Shown: positions 27,403 through 39,959, counted from the first letter of the stretch. The stretch is DNA of 64,000 bases from Yersinia artesiana (GCF_902726545.1 NZ_CACVAD010000006.1:46768-110767); one strand, 5' to 3'. Made by a program: numbers and translations. Notes: generated from the letters alone by a model not told the origin.

Positions 27403-28656
27403 TTATTTTTTCTTTCCAAAATCAAACGAGCTAACCCCTTTCACCCGATTAGCATCCAGATAATCCGCCCACCACTGCAGCATTAGCCTGCGCTCCCCTA
27501 GGTGCTCGGCCTTATGAATGTAAGCCGCCCGCACAGAGTTACGTTCCTGGTGACTCATCTGCCGCTCTACCGCATCTCTTGACCACAACCCCGACTCAAT
27601 TAATGAACTACATGCCATTGTTCTGAAACCATGACCACACACTTCAACCTTCGTATCGTAGCCCATGACTCGTAGTGATTTATTAACTGTGTTTTCACTC
27701 ATCGGCTTACGCGGATCGTGATCACCAACGAAGATCAACTCACGGTTTCCACTCATGCTTTTGATCTTTTCCAAAATGGTGAGAGCTTGACGCGACAAGG
27801 GAACAAGATGAGGCGTACGCATCTTTGAACCACGCTGAGAATGTTTAACGCCTTCCAGTGGTTCACGCTCTCCCGGAATCGTCCACATAGCGGTTTCAAA
27901 ATCCACTTCTGACCAGCGCGCAAAACGCAGTTCGCTTGAACGAATGAAAACTAACAGCGTGAGTTCCACAGCCAGCCGAGTTAATGGTCTTCCAGTATAT
28001 GTATCAATACGATGAAGCAATTCAGGAATACGACTGAGATCTAGCGCAGCGCGATGCTGCCGTTTAGCAGTAGCTATCGCTCCAGCAATATCTTGTGCGG
28101 GGTTGTAATCGATTAAACCGTTCTGTACCGCAAAGCGCATTATTGCCGTTGTTCGCTGTTGAAGACGCGCAGCTACTTCAAGACGTCCTGACTTCTCCAC
28201 AGCTTTAATTGGAACCAGTAAATCGCGAGTACCAATATCTACTATATTTCGCTTCCCTACTGCGGCAAATAAATTGTCTTCCAGACTTTTCAACACTCTA
28301 GCACTGTGCGATGGAGACCACTTCTGATTGCTGGCGTGCCAGTCTCTAGCTACCACTTCAAAAGTTATCGCTTCTTGTTCCTGCTCTACCTGAACGGCTT
28401 TCTTGTTCTCACTAGGATCTACACCGTTAGCTAGATGCTTACGGGCTTCGTCGCGCCGTGCCCGGGCATCCGCCAACGACACTTCAGGGTATTTCCCCAG
28501 CGCCAGCATCTTCTCTTTACCACCGAAGCGATAACGTAGCCGCCAGTATTTGGATCCGTTAGGGTGAACCAGCAAAACCATGCCGTCACCATCGGTAAGC
28601 TTATAGGCTTTTTCTTCAGGCTTGGCCGTACGAACCTTCACATCACTCAGAGCCAT
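27403..28656 (-). CDS. P4-type tyrosine integrase
   Basis: A 417-residue phage-type integrase. The N-terminal DUF4102 domain (MALSDVKVRTAKPEEKAYKL... GKYPEVSLADAR) and the core-binding helical domain are followed by the catalytic domain. That domain carries Arg in RSSELRFARWSEVDF, His-x2-Arg in GHGFRTMACSSL, His in MSHQERNSVRAAYIHK and the nucleophile Tyr in AAYIHK. The start at 28656 matches the family; a start at 28692 would add 12 residues. It lies directly at the 3' end of tRNA-Leu with its 5' end facing the tRNA, the arrangement of islands inserted at leuX. The window holds no second copy of the tRNA end, so the island's far end lies beyond base 1. Confidence 0.95.
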   Translation of the reverse strand: MALSDVKVRTAKPEEKAYKLTDGDGMVLLVHPNGSKYWRLRYRFGGKEKMLALGKYPEVSLADARARRDEARKHLANGVDPSENKKAVQVEQEQEAITFEVVARDWHASNQKWSPSHSARVLKSLEDNLFAAVGKRNIVDIGTRDLLVPIKAVEKSGRLEVAARLQQRTTAIMRFAVQNGLIDYNPAQDIAGAIATAKRQHRAALDLSRIPELLHRIDTYTGRPLTRLAVELTLLVFIRSSELRFARWSEVDFETAMWTIPGEREPLEGVKHSQRGSKMRTPHLVPLSRQALTILEKIKSMSGNRELIFVGDHDPRKPMSENTVNKSLRVMGYDTKVEVCGHGFRTMACSSLIESGLWSRDAVERQMSHQERNSVRAAYIHKAEHLGERRLMLQWWADYLDANRVKGVSSFDFGKKK

Positions 28657-28817
28657 GTTGAGTATCCTTTCAAGGGTTCTGCGTGGGTACAAACATTATC
28701 GAACCGGGATATACCCGCAATTGTACCCACATCAGTAAGTTGATGTAGATTGAATCAGGTTGACTTATGTTGAGTGAAAAAGCGAGAAGAGCCTTGCGGG
28801 GACTGGATTTTAGGCAT

Positions 28818-28841
28818 AAAAAAAGACCTCAGTTGAGGTCT
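28818..28841 (-). terminator. Terminator of the tRNA-Leu transcript
   Basis: AGACCTC and GAGGTCT form a 7-bp stem around AGTT (28824-28841). On the minus strand a run of T follows (an A-run at 28818-28824 on the plus strand). It lies between the tRNA 3' end and the integrase promoter. Confidence 0.8.
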
Positions 28842-28854
28842 ATTTACATACTGT

Positions 28855-28939
28855 TGGTGCCGAAGGCCGGAATCGAACCGGCATGCCTCGCGGCGGTTGA
28901 TTTTGAATCAACTGCGTCTACCGATTTCGCCACTTCGGC
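28855..28939 (-). tRNA. leuX: tRNA-Leu (anticodon CAA), island attachment site
   Basis: An 85-base class II tRNA with encoded CCA (TGG at 28855-28857 on the plus strand). The acceptor stem is GCCGAAG/CTTCGGC. The anticodon arm GTTGA-TTCAAAA-TCAAC gives anticodon CAA; the variable arm is long, and the T arm reads CCGGTTCGATTCCGG. It is nearly identical to E. coli leuX, a classic site for P4-type integrases. The integrase gene lies 199 bases beyond the 3' end, so the attachment core is probably within the 3' half of this gene. Confidence 0.95.
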
Positions 28940-29040
28940 ACTGAAGTAGTATGCGGAGAACGAGGTGAATTATACCTACCCGAACTCCGCATGCAACTGT
29001 TATCCCACCAAGTTTAGTCTAAGTGTTGAAAAAACCGCCA

Positions 29041-30111
29041 TCAACGCCGTTTTAGCAGCAAATAAACACTGATTAGGAGGAAAAGTATACTTGGTAACAG
29101 CGCGCCGATGACCGGTGGGATGTTGTAAACCAAGCTAAGCGGGCCAAAAATCTGATCCAACACGTAGAAAACAAAACCAAAGAAGATACCGGTAACTACC
29201 CGAACCCCCATTGGTACACTGCGTAATGGGCCAAAAATGAATGACAACGCCATTAACATCATTACGGCAACTGAGAATGGTGCAAATATCTTACCCCACA
29301 TATTCAGTTCATACCGGCTCGACTCCTGCCCACTCTGCCGCAGGTATTTGCTGTAGTCGTGCAACCCGCTAATAGAGAGCGAATCTGGGTTCATGGCAAC
29401 CACCCCCAACTTCTCTGGTGTTAAGTTGGTCTTCCATTCACCGGTTAGTGTCTGCGAGCCAGTCACCTTATTTGGATTGCTTAAATCAGACTCATCAACC
29501 TGCGATAAACGCCACAGGTTGTCTTCAAAAGTTGCGGTGGCAGCATAACGAACCGAGAGTAAGCGATCTTGTTGATCAAAATGATAAATATTCACCCCGG
29601 TCAGTTCTTTATCACCCGAAACACGCTGGATATAAATAAAGTCAGAGCCGTCTTTTGCCCATAACCCAGATTGCGTTGATAACAATGAACCGCCATACAT
29701 TTGCTGCGCACGGAAGTTACGCGCCATCTGCTCGCCTTGCGGCGCAACCCACTCACCGATGGCCATGGTCAGCAACACCAGCGGAATAGCTGTCTTCATC
29801 ACCGAGGCGGCAATTTGCATGCGGGTAAAGCCCGAAGCCTGCATCACCACCAGCTCACTACGGGTAGCCAATGTACCCAACCCCAGCAATGCACCTAACA
29901 GTGCTGCCATCGGGAAGAAGATCTCGATATCTTTCGGGATACTGAGCAAGGTGTACATGCCAGCGGATACCGCAGAGTAATCGCCCTGCCCGACTTTACG
30001 TAACTGATCGACAAACTTGATAATGCCGGACAACGATACCAGCATGAATAACGTCATCAGGATAGTATTGAGGATAGTCCGTCCGATATAACGGTCTAAT
30101 ACACCAAACAT
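29041..30111 (-). CDS. lptG: LPS export ABC permease LptG
   Basis: A 356-residue YjgP/YjgQ-family inner-membrane protein with membrane helices near residues 12-35, 60-85, 100-120 and three more between 275 and 350. A periplasmic beta-jellyroll domain (about 130-265) receives LPS. With LptF and the ATPase LptB it extracts lipopolysaccharide from the inner membrane and passes it to LptC-LptA-LptD. Start MFGVLDRYIGRTIL is the family start. Its first base coincides with the last base of lptF, so the two are one operon. Essential core gene; nothing unusual. Confidence 0.97.
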   Translation of the reverse strand: MFGVLDRYIGRTILNTILMTLFMLVSLSGIIKFVDQLRKVGQGDYSAVSAGMYTLLSIPKDIEIFFPMAALLGALLGLGTLATRSELVVMQASGFTRMQIAASVMKTAIPLVLLTMAIGEWVAPQGEQMARNFRAQQMYGGSLLSTQSGLWAKDGSDFIYIQRVSGDKELTGVNIYHFDQQDRLLSVRYAATATFEDNLWRLSQVDESDLSNPNKVTGSQTLTGEWKTNLTPEKLGVVAMNPDSLSISGLHDYSKYLRQSGQESSRYELNMWGKIFAPFSVAVMMLMALSFIFGPLRSVPMGVRVVTGIFFGFVFYVLDQIFGPLSLVYNIPPVIGALLPSILFLLISVYLLLKRR

Positions 30112-31205
30112 CAGGCTGCACCTCTCAATCGAGCACGTAACTTACGAGCCGGCAGGCCATCCCACAGGTTCAATATCACCGCAAGAGCCAGATAAGCGCC
30201 ATTTACTGTCCACATCCAGATCAAGGGGTCTAACTTGCCGCTACTGGCGTTAGAACGCAGAGAGCTTTGTAACAGGAAGAAGATTAAATACAGTAACATA
30301 GCAGGCAACATACTCAATACGCGGCCCTGACGTGGGTTGATCACACTGAGTGGCACCACCAGCAACGCCATGATGATAACCGACACAATCAGCGTTAGAC
30401 GCCAATGAAACTCGGCGCGGGCATCAGGCTCGTTTGAGTGCCACAATTGTTTCATGGTCATCTGCTCTGCCACATTATTGTTTTGCTGTACTTCCTGATG
30501 ACCAATAATGGCCTGATAATCGACAAAATCAGTAATACGGAAATCGCGCAATAAGGCCGTGCCTTCGTAGCGGGTACCTTTATTTAAGATAACCACTTGT
30601 GAACCATCAGGCCGTTCGGTCATGTGACCGCTGTCAGCAACAACAACAGAAGGACGCTGATTACCGTTTGGCCGCAATTGTGCCAGAAATACACGGTTAA
30701 ACTCTTTGCCCGTCACATTACCGATAAATAAGGCTGAATTACCATCGGTTGAAGATTTAAACTGCCCGCCGGCCAAGGCAGCCAGACTCGGGTTGGCTCT
30801 GGCGTCATTCAGCACTTCATCTTGATGTTTAGAAGACCAGGGGCCAAGCCAAATAGTGTTGACTGCCGCCAGCGCAGAAGTGACCAACGCCAGGATCAAT
30901 GCAGCCATAATCAAGGATTTCTTGCCCATGCCGCAGGCATGCATCACGGTGATTTCACTCTCCGTGTACAATTTACCTAGCGTCATCAATAAGCCAAGGA
31001 ATAAGCTTAACGGCAAGATAAGTTGTGCCATTTCCGGCACACCGAGCCCTAAAAGGGATAAAACCAGGTTTGTCGGGATTTCACCATCGACCGCAGCGCC
31101 TAATATCCGTACTAACTTCTGACTAAAGAAGATTAATAGCAGGATGAACAGAATCGCAATTTGGCTCTTAAGTGTTTCCCGTACCAGATATCTAATGATG
31201 ATCAC
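30111..31205 (-). CDS. lptF: LPS export ABC permease LptF
   Basis: A 364-residue partner of LptG with the same layout: N-terminal helices (12-33, 54-80, 99-121), a periplasmic jellyroll domain, and C-terminal helices (about 270-350). Start MIIIRYLVRETLKSQIAIL is the family start. It is divergent from pepA with a 279-base gap holding both promoters; an A+T-rich stretch with TAGTATTACAGC near 31306 could be part of the lptF promoter. The order pepA/lptF/lptG is conserved in Enterobacterales. Confidence 0.97.
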   Translation of the reverse strand: MIIIRYLVRETLKSQIAILFILLLIFFSQKLVRILGAAVDGEIPTNLVLSLLGLGVPEMAQLILPLSLFLGLLMTLGKLYTESEITVMHACGMGKKSLIMAALILALVTSALAAVNTIWLGPWSSKHQDEVLNDARANPSLAALAGGQFKSSTDGNSALFIGNVTGKEFNRVFLAQLRPNGNQRPSVVVADSGHMTERPDGSQVVILNKGTRYEGTALLRDFRITDFVDYQAIIGHQEVQQNNNVAEQMTMKQLWHSNEPDARAEFHWRLTLIVSVIIMALLVVPLSVINPRQGRVLSMLPAMLLYLIFFLLQSSLRSNASSGKLDPLIWMWTVNGAYLALAVILNLWDGLPARKLRARLRGAA

Positions 31206-31469
31206 GCTAATACGCCTGTGAAAACTTGTCTTTTTGCAGGAAAATCGATAGTTTCATCGTTAATCCGCCATTTATTCTCATCATATGGCAACCTTCACAG
31301 CTAAAATAGTATTACAGCATCTAGCGTTTAGGTGTCCTATAGGAACATGCTTATAGTCGCCAAAACAAAACAACTTATGCCGTTAAGGTTAACACACGTC
31401 GTTAACACAACGGAGAGAGATCGTTGCGGAGCGCTACATTCTAGCGGTAGCTCCCGCCTTTGTCTTTAA

Positions 31470-32996
<1,527 letters not shown>

Positions 32997-33023
32997 TCGT
33001 TTTGATGTATTCCATTTGATATA

Positions 33024-33146
33024 CACCCAAAGTAATTGAAGTTGCAGGTAGGCAGCCAGCGAACTCATCCCGATGAGCTTACGCCAGTAAGTGATTCGGG
33101 TGAGTGAACGCAGTGAACACCCCTGCAGCTTCAAGTACGAAGGGTG
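33024..33146. repeat. ERIC-type palindromic repeat between pepA and holC
   Basis: A 123-bp element with complementary ends (ACCCAAAGTAATTGAAGTTG and CAGCTTCAAGTACGAAGGGT) and the ERIC core CATCCCGATGAGCTTA...TAAGTGATTCGGGTGAG. It fills most of the pepA-holC gap. Its right end stops 10 bases before the holC start, so the mRNA hairpin lies next to the holC ribosome binding site. Confidence 0.85.
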
Positions 33147-33155
33147 AGAGAATTT

Positions 33156-33605
33156 ATGAAAAACGCCACTTTTTATCTGCTCGAACACGACACGCCCGCT
33201 GGTGAGCTGCGTGCTCATGAGGCGTTGGCCTGCGAAATTGCGGCTGAGCGTTGGCGGGCAGGCAAACGGGTACTGATCGCCTGTGAAAGTCAGGAGCAGG
33301 CCCAGCGGCTGGATGAAGCGCTATGGCAACGGGCACCTGAGCAATTTGTTCCCCATAATTTGGCGGGTGAAGGGCCAAAGTATGGCGCACCAGTCGAACT
33401 GGCATGGCCGGAACGACGTGGAAATTCCCCCCGCGACCTGCTTATCAGCCTGCTACCAGAGTTCGCAGGTTTTGCCACCGCTTTCCATGAAGTGGTAGAC
33501 TTCGTTCCTTACGAAGAAAATTTGAAACAGTTGGCGCGCGACCGATATAAGTCTTATCGCAGCGTCGGCTTCCACTTGACCACGGCAACGCCGCCAACTA
33601 ATTGA
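33156..33605 (+). CDS. holC: DNA polymerase III chi subunit
   Basis: A 149-residue HolC. The family pattern is present: [11 protein letters not shown] at the start, the [19 protein letters not shown] helix in the middle, and PHNLAGEGP with the C-terminal strand [11 protein letters not shown]. Chi joins psi (HolD) in the clamp loader and contacts single-strand binding protein. The ATG at 33156 has the family N-terminus; a GTG at 33144 would add four residues from the end of the ERIC element. valS begins 13 bases after the stop, so the genes are co-transcribed. Confidence 0.95.
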   Translation: MKNATFYLLEHDTPAGELRAHEALACEIAAERWRAGKRVLIACESQEQAQRLDEALWQRAPEQFVPHNLAGEGPKYGAPVELAWPERRGNSPRDLLISLLPEFAGFATAFHEVVDFVPYEENLKQLARDRYKSYRSVGFHLTTATPPTN

Positions 33606-33618
33606 ACTAAAAAAGAAA

Positions 33619-36516
33619 ATGGAAAACACACCTTCTAATATCGACAAAACTGAGCCGTCCCTCGATAAAACATACAGCCCGCAGGAAATCGAACAGCCGC
33701 TGTATGAACACTGGGAAAAACAGGGTTATTTCAAGCCGAACGGCGATACCAGTAAAGAAAGCTACTGCATCATGATCCCGCCGCCGAACGTCACCGGCAG
33801 CCTGCACATGGGCCATGCGTTCCAACAAACCATCATGGATACCTTGATTCGTTATCAACGTATGCAGGGCAAAAATACCTTGTGGCAAGCCGGGACTGAC
33901 CATGCCGGTATCGCGACCCAAATGGTGGTCGAGCGCAAGATCGCCGCAGAAGAAGGCAAAACTCGCCACGATTACGGCCGTGACGCATTTATCGATAAAA
34001 TCTGGCAATGGAAAGGCGAATCTGGCGGCACCATTACTCGCCAAATGCGCCGTCTGGGTAACTCCGTGGATTGGGAACGTGAGCGTTTCACCATGGACGA
34101 TGGCCTGTCCAATGCGGTTAAAGAAGTGTTTGTACGTCTGCACAAAGAAGACTTAATTTACCGTGGCAAGCGCCTGGTGAACTGGGATCCAAAACTGCGC
34201 ACTGCTATCTCTGATCTGGAAGTCGAAAACCGCGAATCGAAAGGCTCCATGTGGCATCTGCGTTATCCGCTGGCCGATGGTGCTAAAACTGCGGATGGCA
34301 AAGACTATCTGGTAGTCGCCACCACGCGTCCGGAAACTGTATTGGGTGATACCGGCGTGGCAGTCAACCCGGAAGATCCGCGTTATAAAGATCTGATCGG
34401 CAAAGAAGTGATCCTGCCGCTGGTTGGTCGCCGTATTCCGATCCTCGGTGACGAGCATGCCGACATGGAAAAAGGCACCGGTTGTGTGAAAATCACGCCA
34501 GCGCACGATTTTAATGACTATGAAGTTGGTAAACGCCACGCCCTGCCGATGATCAACATTCTGACTTTCGACGGTGATATCCGTGCCGAAGCGGAAGTAT
34601 TTGATACCAATGGCGAAGCGACTGATGCGTGCAGCGGTGCCATTCCAGAACAGTTCCAAGGTTTGGAGCGTTTTGCTGCCCGTAAAGCTGTAGTGGCTGA
34701 ATTCGATAAACTTGGCCTGCTGGAAGAAGTCAAAGCCCACGACCTGACTGTGCCTTATGGCGACCGTGGCGGCGTGGTTATTGAGCCGATGTTAACCGAC
34801 CAATGGTATGTTCGCACCGCTCCGCTGGCTAAAGTGGCAATCGAAGCTGTCGAAAACGGCGAGATCCAATTCGTACCGAAGCAGTACGAAAATATGTATT
34901 ACTCGTGGATGCGCGATATCCAAGACTGGTGTATCTCCCGTCAGTTGTGGTGGGGCCACCGCATTCCAGCCTGGTATGACGAGCAAGGTAAAGTGTATGT
35001 GGGCCGTGATGAGGCTGAAGTACGCCGTGAAAACAACCTGGGCGCTGATGTTGTATTGCGCCAGGATGAAGACGTGCTGGATACCTGGTTCTCCTCTGGC
35101 CTGTGGACTTTCTCCACTCTGGGCTGGCCTGAGCAAACCGAAGCACTGAAAACCTTCCACCCGACCAGTGTTGTGGTCAGTGGCTTTGATATTATTTTCT
35201 TCTGGATTGCCCGCATGATCATGCTGACCATGCACTTTATGAAAGATGAAAATGGTAAGCCGCAAGTGCCATTTAAAACCGTCTACATGACCGGTCTTAT
35301 CCGTGATGACGAAGGGCAGAAAATGTCCAAGTCGAAAGGTAACGTCATTGACCCACTGGATATGGTTGATGGTATCTCGCTGGAAGAATTGCTGGAAAAA
35401 CGTACTGGCAACATGATGCAGCCGCAGCTGGCGGAGAAAATCCGCAAGCGTACCGAGAAGCAGTTCCCGAACGGTATTGAGCCGCACGGCACAGATGCTC
35501 TGCGCTTTACGTTGGCAGCTCTGGCCTCTACCGGCCGTGATATCAACTGGGACATGAAGCGCCTGGAAGGATATCGCAACTTCTGTAATAAGCTGTGGAA
35601 CGCCAGCCGTTTCGTGCTGATGAACACCGAAGGGCAAGATTGCGGGCAGAATGGCGGCGAAATGGTGCTGTCACTGGCTGACCGCTGGATTCTGGCTGAA
35701 TTCAATCAGACTATCAAAGCCTACCGCGAAGCGATGGACACTTACCGCTTCGATTTGGCCGCTAATATTCTGTATGAGTTTACCTGGAACCAGTTCTGTG
35801 ACTGGTATCTGGAACTGGCCAAGCCGGTGATGAACAGCGGTTCTGAAGCGGAACTGCGTGGGACGCGTCATACGCTGATTGAAGTTCTGGAAGCCCTGCT
35901 GCGTCTGGCACACCCTATCATTCCTTACATCACAGAAACCATCTGGCAGCGAGTCAAAACCCTGAAAGGTATTACTGCGGACACCATTATGTTGCAGCCT
36001 TTCCCGGAATATGATGCCAGTCAGGTTGATGAGAAAGCACTGAGTGATCTGGAATGGATCAAGCAAACCATTATTGCGGTGCGTAATATCCGTGCAGAAA
36101 TGAACATCGCACCGGGTAAACCACTGGAAGTGATGCTGCGTGGAGCCAATGCTGAAGCTCAGCGCCGCGTACTGGAAAACCAGAGTTTCATCCAGTCACT
36201 GGCGCGGTTGTCCTCTCTCACCCTGTTACCTGAAGGTGATAAAGGCCCGGTATCTGTGACTAAATTGGTCGAAGGTGCGGAAGTGCTGATCCCGATGGCT
36301 GGCCTGATTGATAAAGCCACCGAACTGGAAAGGCTGGCAAAAGAAGTGGCCAAGCTGGAAGCTGAAATTGAGCGTATCGAAGGCAAGTTGAGTAATGAAG
36401 GTTTTGTGGCGCGCGCGCCAGAAGCCGTGGTTGCCAAAGAGCGCGAAAGAATGGCAACCTGTGCTGAAGCCAAGCAGAAGTTAATTGAGCAACAGGCGAC
36501 TATCGCCGCACTGTAA
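33619..36516 (+). CDS. valS: Valyl-tRNA synthetase
   Basis: A 965-residue class I synthetase. HMGH at 63-66 is the HIGH motif and KMSKS at 568-572 the second signature. Between them lies the CP1 editing domain (about 200-350) that hydrolyses Thr-tRNA(Val). The C-terminus ends in a coiled coil (about 900-965, [20 protein letters not shown]) that grips the tRNA. The N-terminal 15 residues ([15 protein letters not shown]) extend beyond the E. coli protein, an ordinary variation. It is followed by a clear terminator. Confidence 0.97.
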   Translation: MENTPSNIDKTEPSLDKTYSPQEIEQPLYEHWEKQGYFKPNGDTSKESYCIMIPPPNVTGSLHMGHAFQQTIMDTLIRYQRMQGKNTLWQAGTDHAGIATQMVVERKIAAEEGKTRHDYGRDAFIDKIWQWKGESGGTITRQMRRLGNSVDWERERFTMDDGLSNAVKEVFVRLHKEDLIYRGKRLVNWDPKLRTAISDLEVENRESKGSMWHLRYPLADGAKTADGKDYLVVATTRPETVLGDTGVAVNPEDPRYKDLIGKEVILPLVGRRIPILGDEHADMEKGTGCVKITPAHDFNDYEVGKRHALPMINILTFDGDIRAEAEVFDTNGEATDACSGAIPEQFQGLERFAARKAVVAEFDKLGLLEEVKAHDLTVPYGDRGGVVIEPMLTDQWYVRTAPLAKVAIEAVENGEIQFVPKQYENMYYSWMRDIQDWCISRQLWWGHRIPAWYDEQGKVYVGRDEAEVRRENNLGADVVLRQDEDVLDTWFSSGLWTFSTLGWPEQTEALKTFHPTSVVVSGFDIIFFWIARMIMLTMHFMKDENGKPQVPFKTVYMTGLIRDDEGQKMSKSKGNVIDPLDMVDGISLEELLEKRTGNMMQPQLAEKIRKRTEKQFPNGIEPHGTDALRFTLAALASTGRDINWDMKRLEGYRNFCNKLWNASRFVLMNTEGQDCGQNGGEMVLSLADRWILAEFNQTIKAYREAMDTYRFDLAANILYEFTWNQFCDWYLELAKPVMNSGSEAELRGTRHTLIEVLEALLRLAHPIIPYITETIWQRVKTLKGITADTIMLQPFPEYDASQVDEKALSDLEWIKQTIIAVRNIRAEMNIAPGKPLEVMLRGANAEAQRRVLENQSFIQSLARLSSLTLLPEGDKGPVSVTKLVEGAEVLIPMAGLIDKATELERLAKEVAKLEAEIERIEGKLSNEGFVARAPEAVVAKERERMATCAEAKQKLIEQQATIAAL

Positions 36517-36544
36517 TTAACCTGAGATTCAGCAGCAAAATAGA

Positions 36545-36580
36545 AACAGCGGGCTATTTAGGTAGCCGCTGTTTTTTTAT
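36545..36580 (+). terminator. Terminator after valS
   Basis: AACAGCGG and CCGCTGTT form the stem, with an inner CTA/TAG pair, followed by seven T residues. It lies 29 bases after the valS stop. Confidence 0.9.
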
Positions 36581-36650
36581 CATTGCAGCCTGACATCATT
36601 CAGTGGTATTACAGATTATTACTAAGTTATTACCTTTAGGTTTAAAGAGT

Positions 36651-37154
36651 ATGACCACAGCCACACCTATCCGCCTGCTGGTACGCCCCATCACCGTAGC
36701 AGACAACCTCGCTATCGCTAATGTCATTCGGGAAGTTTCGGCTGAGTTCGGCCTGACTGCCGATAAAGGCTATACCGTGTCTGATCCCAATTTGGATCAC
36801 TTATATGAGCTGTACAGCCAGCCACGTAGCGCTTACTGGGTGATTGAAGTCGACGGAAATATTGCAGGCGGCGGCGGCGTGGCACCTTTGTCGGGTGGTG
36901 AAGCCTCTCTGTGTGAATTGCAGAAAATGTATTTCCTGCCGATATTGCGCGGTAAAGGGTTGGCTAAGCAGTTGGCGTTACAAGCGCTGGAGTTTGCCCG
37001 TCAACAGGGCTTCAACCGCTGTTATCTGGAAACCACGGCCAGTTTGACCAGTGCCGTAGGTTTATATGAAAGATTAGGTTTTGAGCATATCAATGGCCCG
37101 ATGGGAAATACCGGTCATGTGGATTGCGAAGTGACTATGCTGAAAACATTATGA
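36651..37154 (+). CDS. yjgM: GNAT-family N-acetyltransferase YjgM
   Basis: A 167-residue GNAT protein, equal in length and closely similar to E. coli Yjg[24 protein letters not shown] is cut here for length: the key blocks are [10 protein letters not shown] near 34-43, [20 protein letters not shown] (acetyl-CoA binding R/Q-x2-G-x-G/A at RGKGLA) and [10 protein letters not shown] near 140. YjgM-type enzymes acetylate amino acids. The ATG at 36651 fits the family start; a GTG at 36603 would add 16 residues. It sits between valS and rraB, the same neighbourhood as in E. coli. Confidence 0.92.
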   Translation: MTTATPIRLLVRPITVADNLAIANVIREVSAEFGLTADKGYTVSDPNLDHLYELYSQPRSAYWVIEVDGNIAGGGGVAPLSGGEASLCELQKMYFLPILRGKGLAKQLALQALEFARQQGFNRCYLETTASLTSAVGLYERLGFEHINGPMGNTGHVDCEVTMLKTL

Positions 37155-37210
37155 TTATTCAGAGTGCATTGCATCCTGAGGTTATTGACAGCACTTTTAT
37201 AGTACTGTGA

Positions 37211-37284
37211 GTGAAGGGTTGACCGCACCTCGGGGCACTCTGGTCGCTGACGCGACTACGACCCCAACGGCACGTTTCCCTTCA
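37211..37284. repeat. Palindromic intergenic repeat (YPAL-like)
   Basis: Ends TGAAGGG (37212-37218) and CCCTTCA (37278-37284) are complementary, with an inner TCGC/GCGA hairpin near 37246. This kind of small non-coding palindrome is frequent in Yersinia intergenic DNA. The family name is tentative, because I compare from memory. Confidence 0.45.
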
Positions 37285-37332
37285 TCTGACTTTGTCTGCA
37301 GTCTGAGGGCGCATCAAGCGCCCTGATAGTAT

Positions 37333-37367
37333 TAGCGAACAATCTACAGCTTCAAGTATGAAGGGGA
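37333..37367. repeat. ERIC half-element
   Basis: TTAGCGAACAATCTACAGC followed by TTCAAGTATGAAGGGG is the right-hand end of an ERIC element; the left part is missing. A GGGCGC/GCGCCC hairpin (37307-37323) lies just ahead and may serve as the terminator of rraB or yjgM. Confidence 0.6.
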
Positions 37368-37369
37368 TA

Positions 37370-37801
37370 TTAGTGGCGCTTACCGTCGTCGTCTTCATCG
37401 ATCAACTCTTCGTCGTCGAACTCGCCGTCTTCATCATCTTCTGCGTTAGGATCTTCATAGTAAGTGCCCCAACCGTCATAATTCACGCCACATTTTTCAG
37501 CCAGTGCAATCAGCTGTTCAACCTGCGCATCAATAATTTCAGCATTCAGCGCAACTTCGCTGATCACATCGCAGCACATCACCACTGAGCCATCTTCGAC
37601 TTCCAGCTCTTCAGCATCTGTCACTTCATAACCCAGCTTGAATGCTTCAACGGCAGCCTTTTCCAGCACTTCGAATTTCTCGGCGGAAAGGTGGTGTTCA
37701 ATGGTGTAGAGCGCATCCGGATCGCTGCCATCATCCAGAAGTTCTTCGATGATCAGGCGGGTCTCGTCACGTTGTTCGTCCAGCATTTCGCGGTTTGCCA
37801 T
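37370..37801 (-). CDS. rraB: Ribonuclease E inhibitor RraB
   Basis: A 143-residue RraB (YjgD). The conserved core is [20 protein letters not shown] and [19 protein letters not shown], with [12 protein letters not shown] near residue 115. The C-terminal tail is very acidic ([19 protein letters not shown]), typical of the family. RraB binds RNase E and the degradosome scaffold and lowers RNA decay. The start at 37801 fits the family; a longer frame from 37939 would run across the argI operator. It is divergent from argI. Confidence 0.95.
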   Translation of the reverse strand: MANREMLDEQRDETRLIIEELLDDGSDPDALYTIEHHLSAEKFEVLEKAAVEAFKLGYEVTDAEELEVEDGSVVMCCDVISEVALNAEIIDAQVEQLIALAEKCGVNYDGWGTYYEDPNAEDDEDGEFDDEELIDEDDDGKRH

Positions 37802-37886
37802 GCCTTTATCCTCAGTCAATGGGCTTAGTATGACGCTATTTTCCCACACCCACGCTGTTGCCTCCACTACAAACGAGAAAGATTTA

Positions 37887-37941
37887 TTGATTGGGGTTGT
37901 AATTGAATATTTATACGTATAAATTGAATTTAAATTCAATT
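37887..37941 (+). promoter_or_regulatory. argI promoter with two ARG boxes (ArgR operator)
   Basis: ATTGAATTTAAATTCAAT (37923-37940) is a perfect ARG box. A degenerate box, ATTGAATATTTATACGTA (37902-37919), lies upstream with a 3-base gap, the standard ArgR hexamer layout. TTGATT at 37887 with TTTATA 17 bases later is a plausible sigma-70 promoter overlapped by the boxes. Arginine-bound ArgR would repress argI here. Confidence 0.85.
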
Positions 37942-37971
37942 GGACTATTCGGGATGCAAAAGATGAACACC

Positions 37972-38979
37972 ATGAGTCAGTTCTATAAACGTCACTTTCT
38001 AAGGTTACTGGATTTTACCCCCGCCGAGATTACAGCCCTGCTAGAGTTGGCGGCTGATTTGAAACAAGCCAAGAAATCCGGCTGTGAGCAACAAAAATTG
38101 GCAGGTAAGAATATCGCGCTCATCTTCGAAAAAGACTCGACCCGTACTCGATGCTCTTTCGAAGTTGCCGCATATGATCAAGGTGCGCGGGTGACCTATC
38201 TCGGCCCAGGCGGGAGCCAAATAGGGCATAAAGAATCAATTAAAGATACCGCCAGAGTATTAGGTCGGATGTATGACGGTATTCAATATCGTGGTCACGG
38301 CCAAAAGGTGGTTGAAGCATTGGCTGAATTTGCCGGCGTGCCGGTATGGAATGGCCTGACCAATGAATTCCATCCAACCCAGTTACTGGCCGATTTACTG
38401 ACTATGCAGGAACACTTGCCGGGCAAACCATTGAGTGAAATGAAATTTGCCTATCTTGGTGATGCACGTAACAACATGGGGAATACCCTGTTAGAAGCGG
38501 CCGCTTTGGTAGGGATGGATTTACGCCTGGTTGCGCCAAAAGCCTGCTGGCCGGAGGCCGAATTAGTCGCCACTTGTCAGACCCAGGCCAAAAAGACCGG
38601 CGGTAAAATCACCTTGACCGAAGATATTGCCGAAGGGGTAAAAGGGGCTGATTTCTTGTATACCGATGTGTGGGTTTCAATGGGTGAACCGAAAGAGGTC
38701 TGGCAAGAGCGGGTTGCATTGCTCAAGCCCTATCAGGTCAATATGGATGTGGTGAAATTGACCGGCAACCCACAGGTTAAATTCCTGCATTGCTTGCCCG
38801 CGTTCCACGACGACCAAACTACCGTCGGCAAACAAATGGCGGAACTTTATGACTTACCGGGGGGCATGGAAGTGACCGACGAAGTATTTGAATCGGCTCA
38901 CAGCATTGTGTTTGATCAGGCCGAAAACCGCCTGCACACCATCAAAGCCGTGATGGTTGCCACTCTGGGAATAGCATAG
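37972..38979 (+). CDS. argI: Ornithine carbamoyltransferase
   Basis: A 335-residue OTCase. The carbamoyl-phosphate site STRTRCSF lies near residues 56-63, the ornithine site signature FHCLPAFHD near 272, and [10 protein letters not shown] near 134. It makes citrulline from ornithine and carbamoyl phosphate in arginine synthesis. The ATG at 37972 ([15 protein letters not shown]) matches the family start; upstream in-frame starts at 37903, 37954 and 37963 would place coding sequence in or near the operator. A terminator follows at 38984-39013. Confidence 0.97.
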   Translation: MSQFYKRHFLRLLDFTPAEITALLELAADLKQAKKSGCEQQKLAGKNIALIFEKDSTRTRCSFEVAAYDQGARVTYLGPGGSQIGHKESIKDTARVLGRMYDGIQYRGHGQKVVEALAEFAGVPVWNGLTNEFHPTQLLADLLTMQEHLPGKPLSEMKFAYLGDARNNMGNTLLEAAALVGMDLRLVAPKACWPEAELVATCQTQAKKTGGKITLTEDIAEGVKGADFLYTDVWVSMGEPKEVWQERVALLKPYQVNMDVVKLTGNPQVKFLHCLPAFHDDQTTVGKQMAELYDLPGGMEVTDEVFESAHSIVFDQAENRLHTIKAVMVATLGIA

Positions 38980-38983
38980 CAAC

Positions 38984-39013
38984 AAAGGCCGACCATCTGA
39001 TGTGTCGGCTTTT
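38984..39013 (+). terminator. Terminator after argI
   Basis: GCCGAC and GTCGGC, extended by A-T pairs, enclose a 10-base loop and are followed by TTTT. It begins five bases after the argI stop. Confidence 0.85.
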
Positions 39014-39033
39014 AATTATTTTTACACCTAATC

Positions 39034-39651
<618 letters not shown>

Positions 39652-39665
39652 ATAACCATTTCATT

Positions 39666-39959
39666 CTATCTTTAGTGGGAAGTCTCTAACATTTATTTAT
39701 GCCGAAACAGCCTGTGGTGTTGCTTACATGGGTTTCTACCACCAGAATTAAATCGCCGCAGAATCATTACATTTTTACAATATTTCTTTATCACTAATTG
39801 TTATAACAAATAACTGTTGAGACTTTGACCACAGACGGCAAAGCTATTATCGTGAGAAACTGCGATGAAATAGTCGAAAAAACAATAATTTCCTATTGGT
39901 GTTACCGCACCCGCTATATTTTAAAAACACGATGGTTTAATCCATTTCAGGGAGTCTCA
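39666..39959. other. Upstream region of the peptide-type ABC importer operon
   Basis: A gap of 294 bases with no supportable gene; an A+T-rich part near 39770-39810 could hold the promoter of the importer operon. CAGGGAG before the ATG at 39960 is its ribosome binding site. I see no clear regulator site beyond the yjgK-side palindrome. Confidence 0.4.

Noticed and set aside
28767..28949. 60-codon plus-strand frame
   Set aside because: Antisense to tRNA-Leu and its terminator.
34792..35637. 281-codon minus-strand frame
   Set aside because: Fully antisense to valS; long only because of codon bias in valS.
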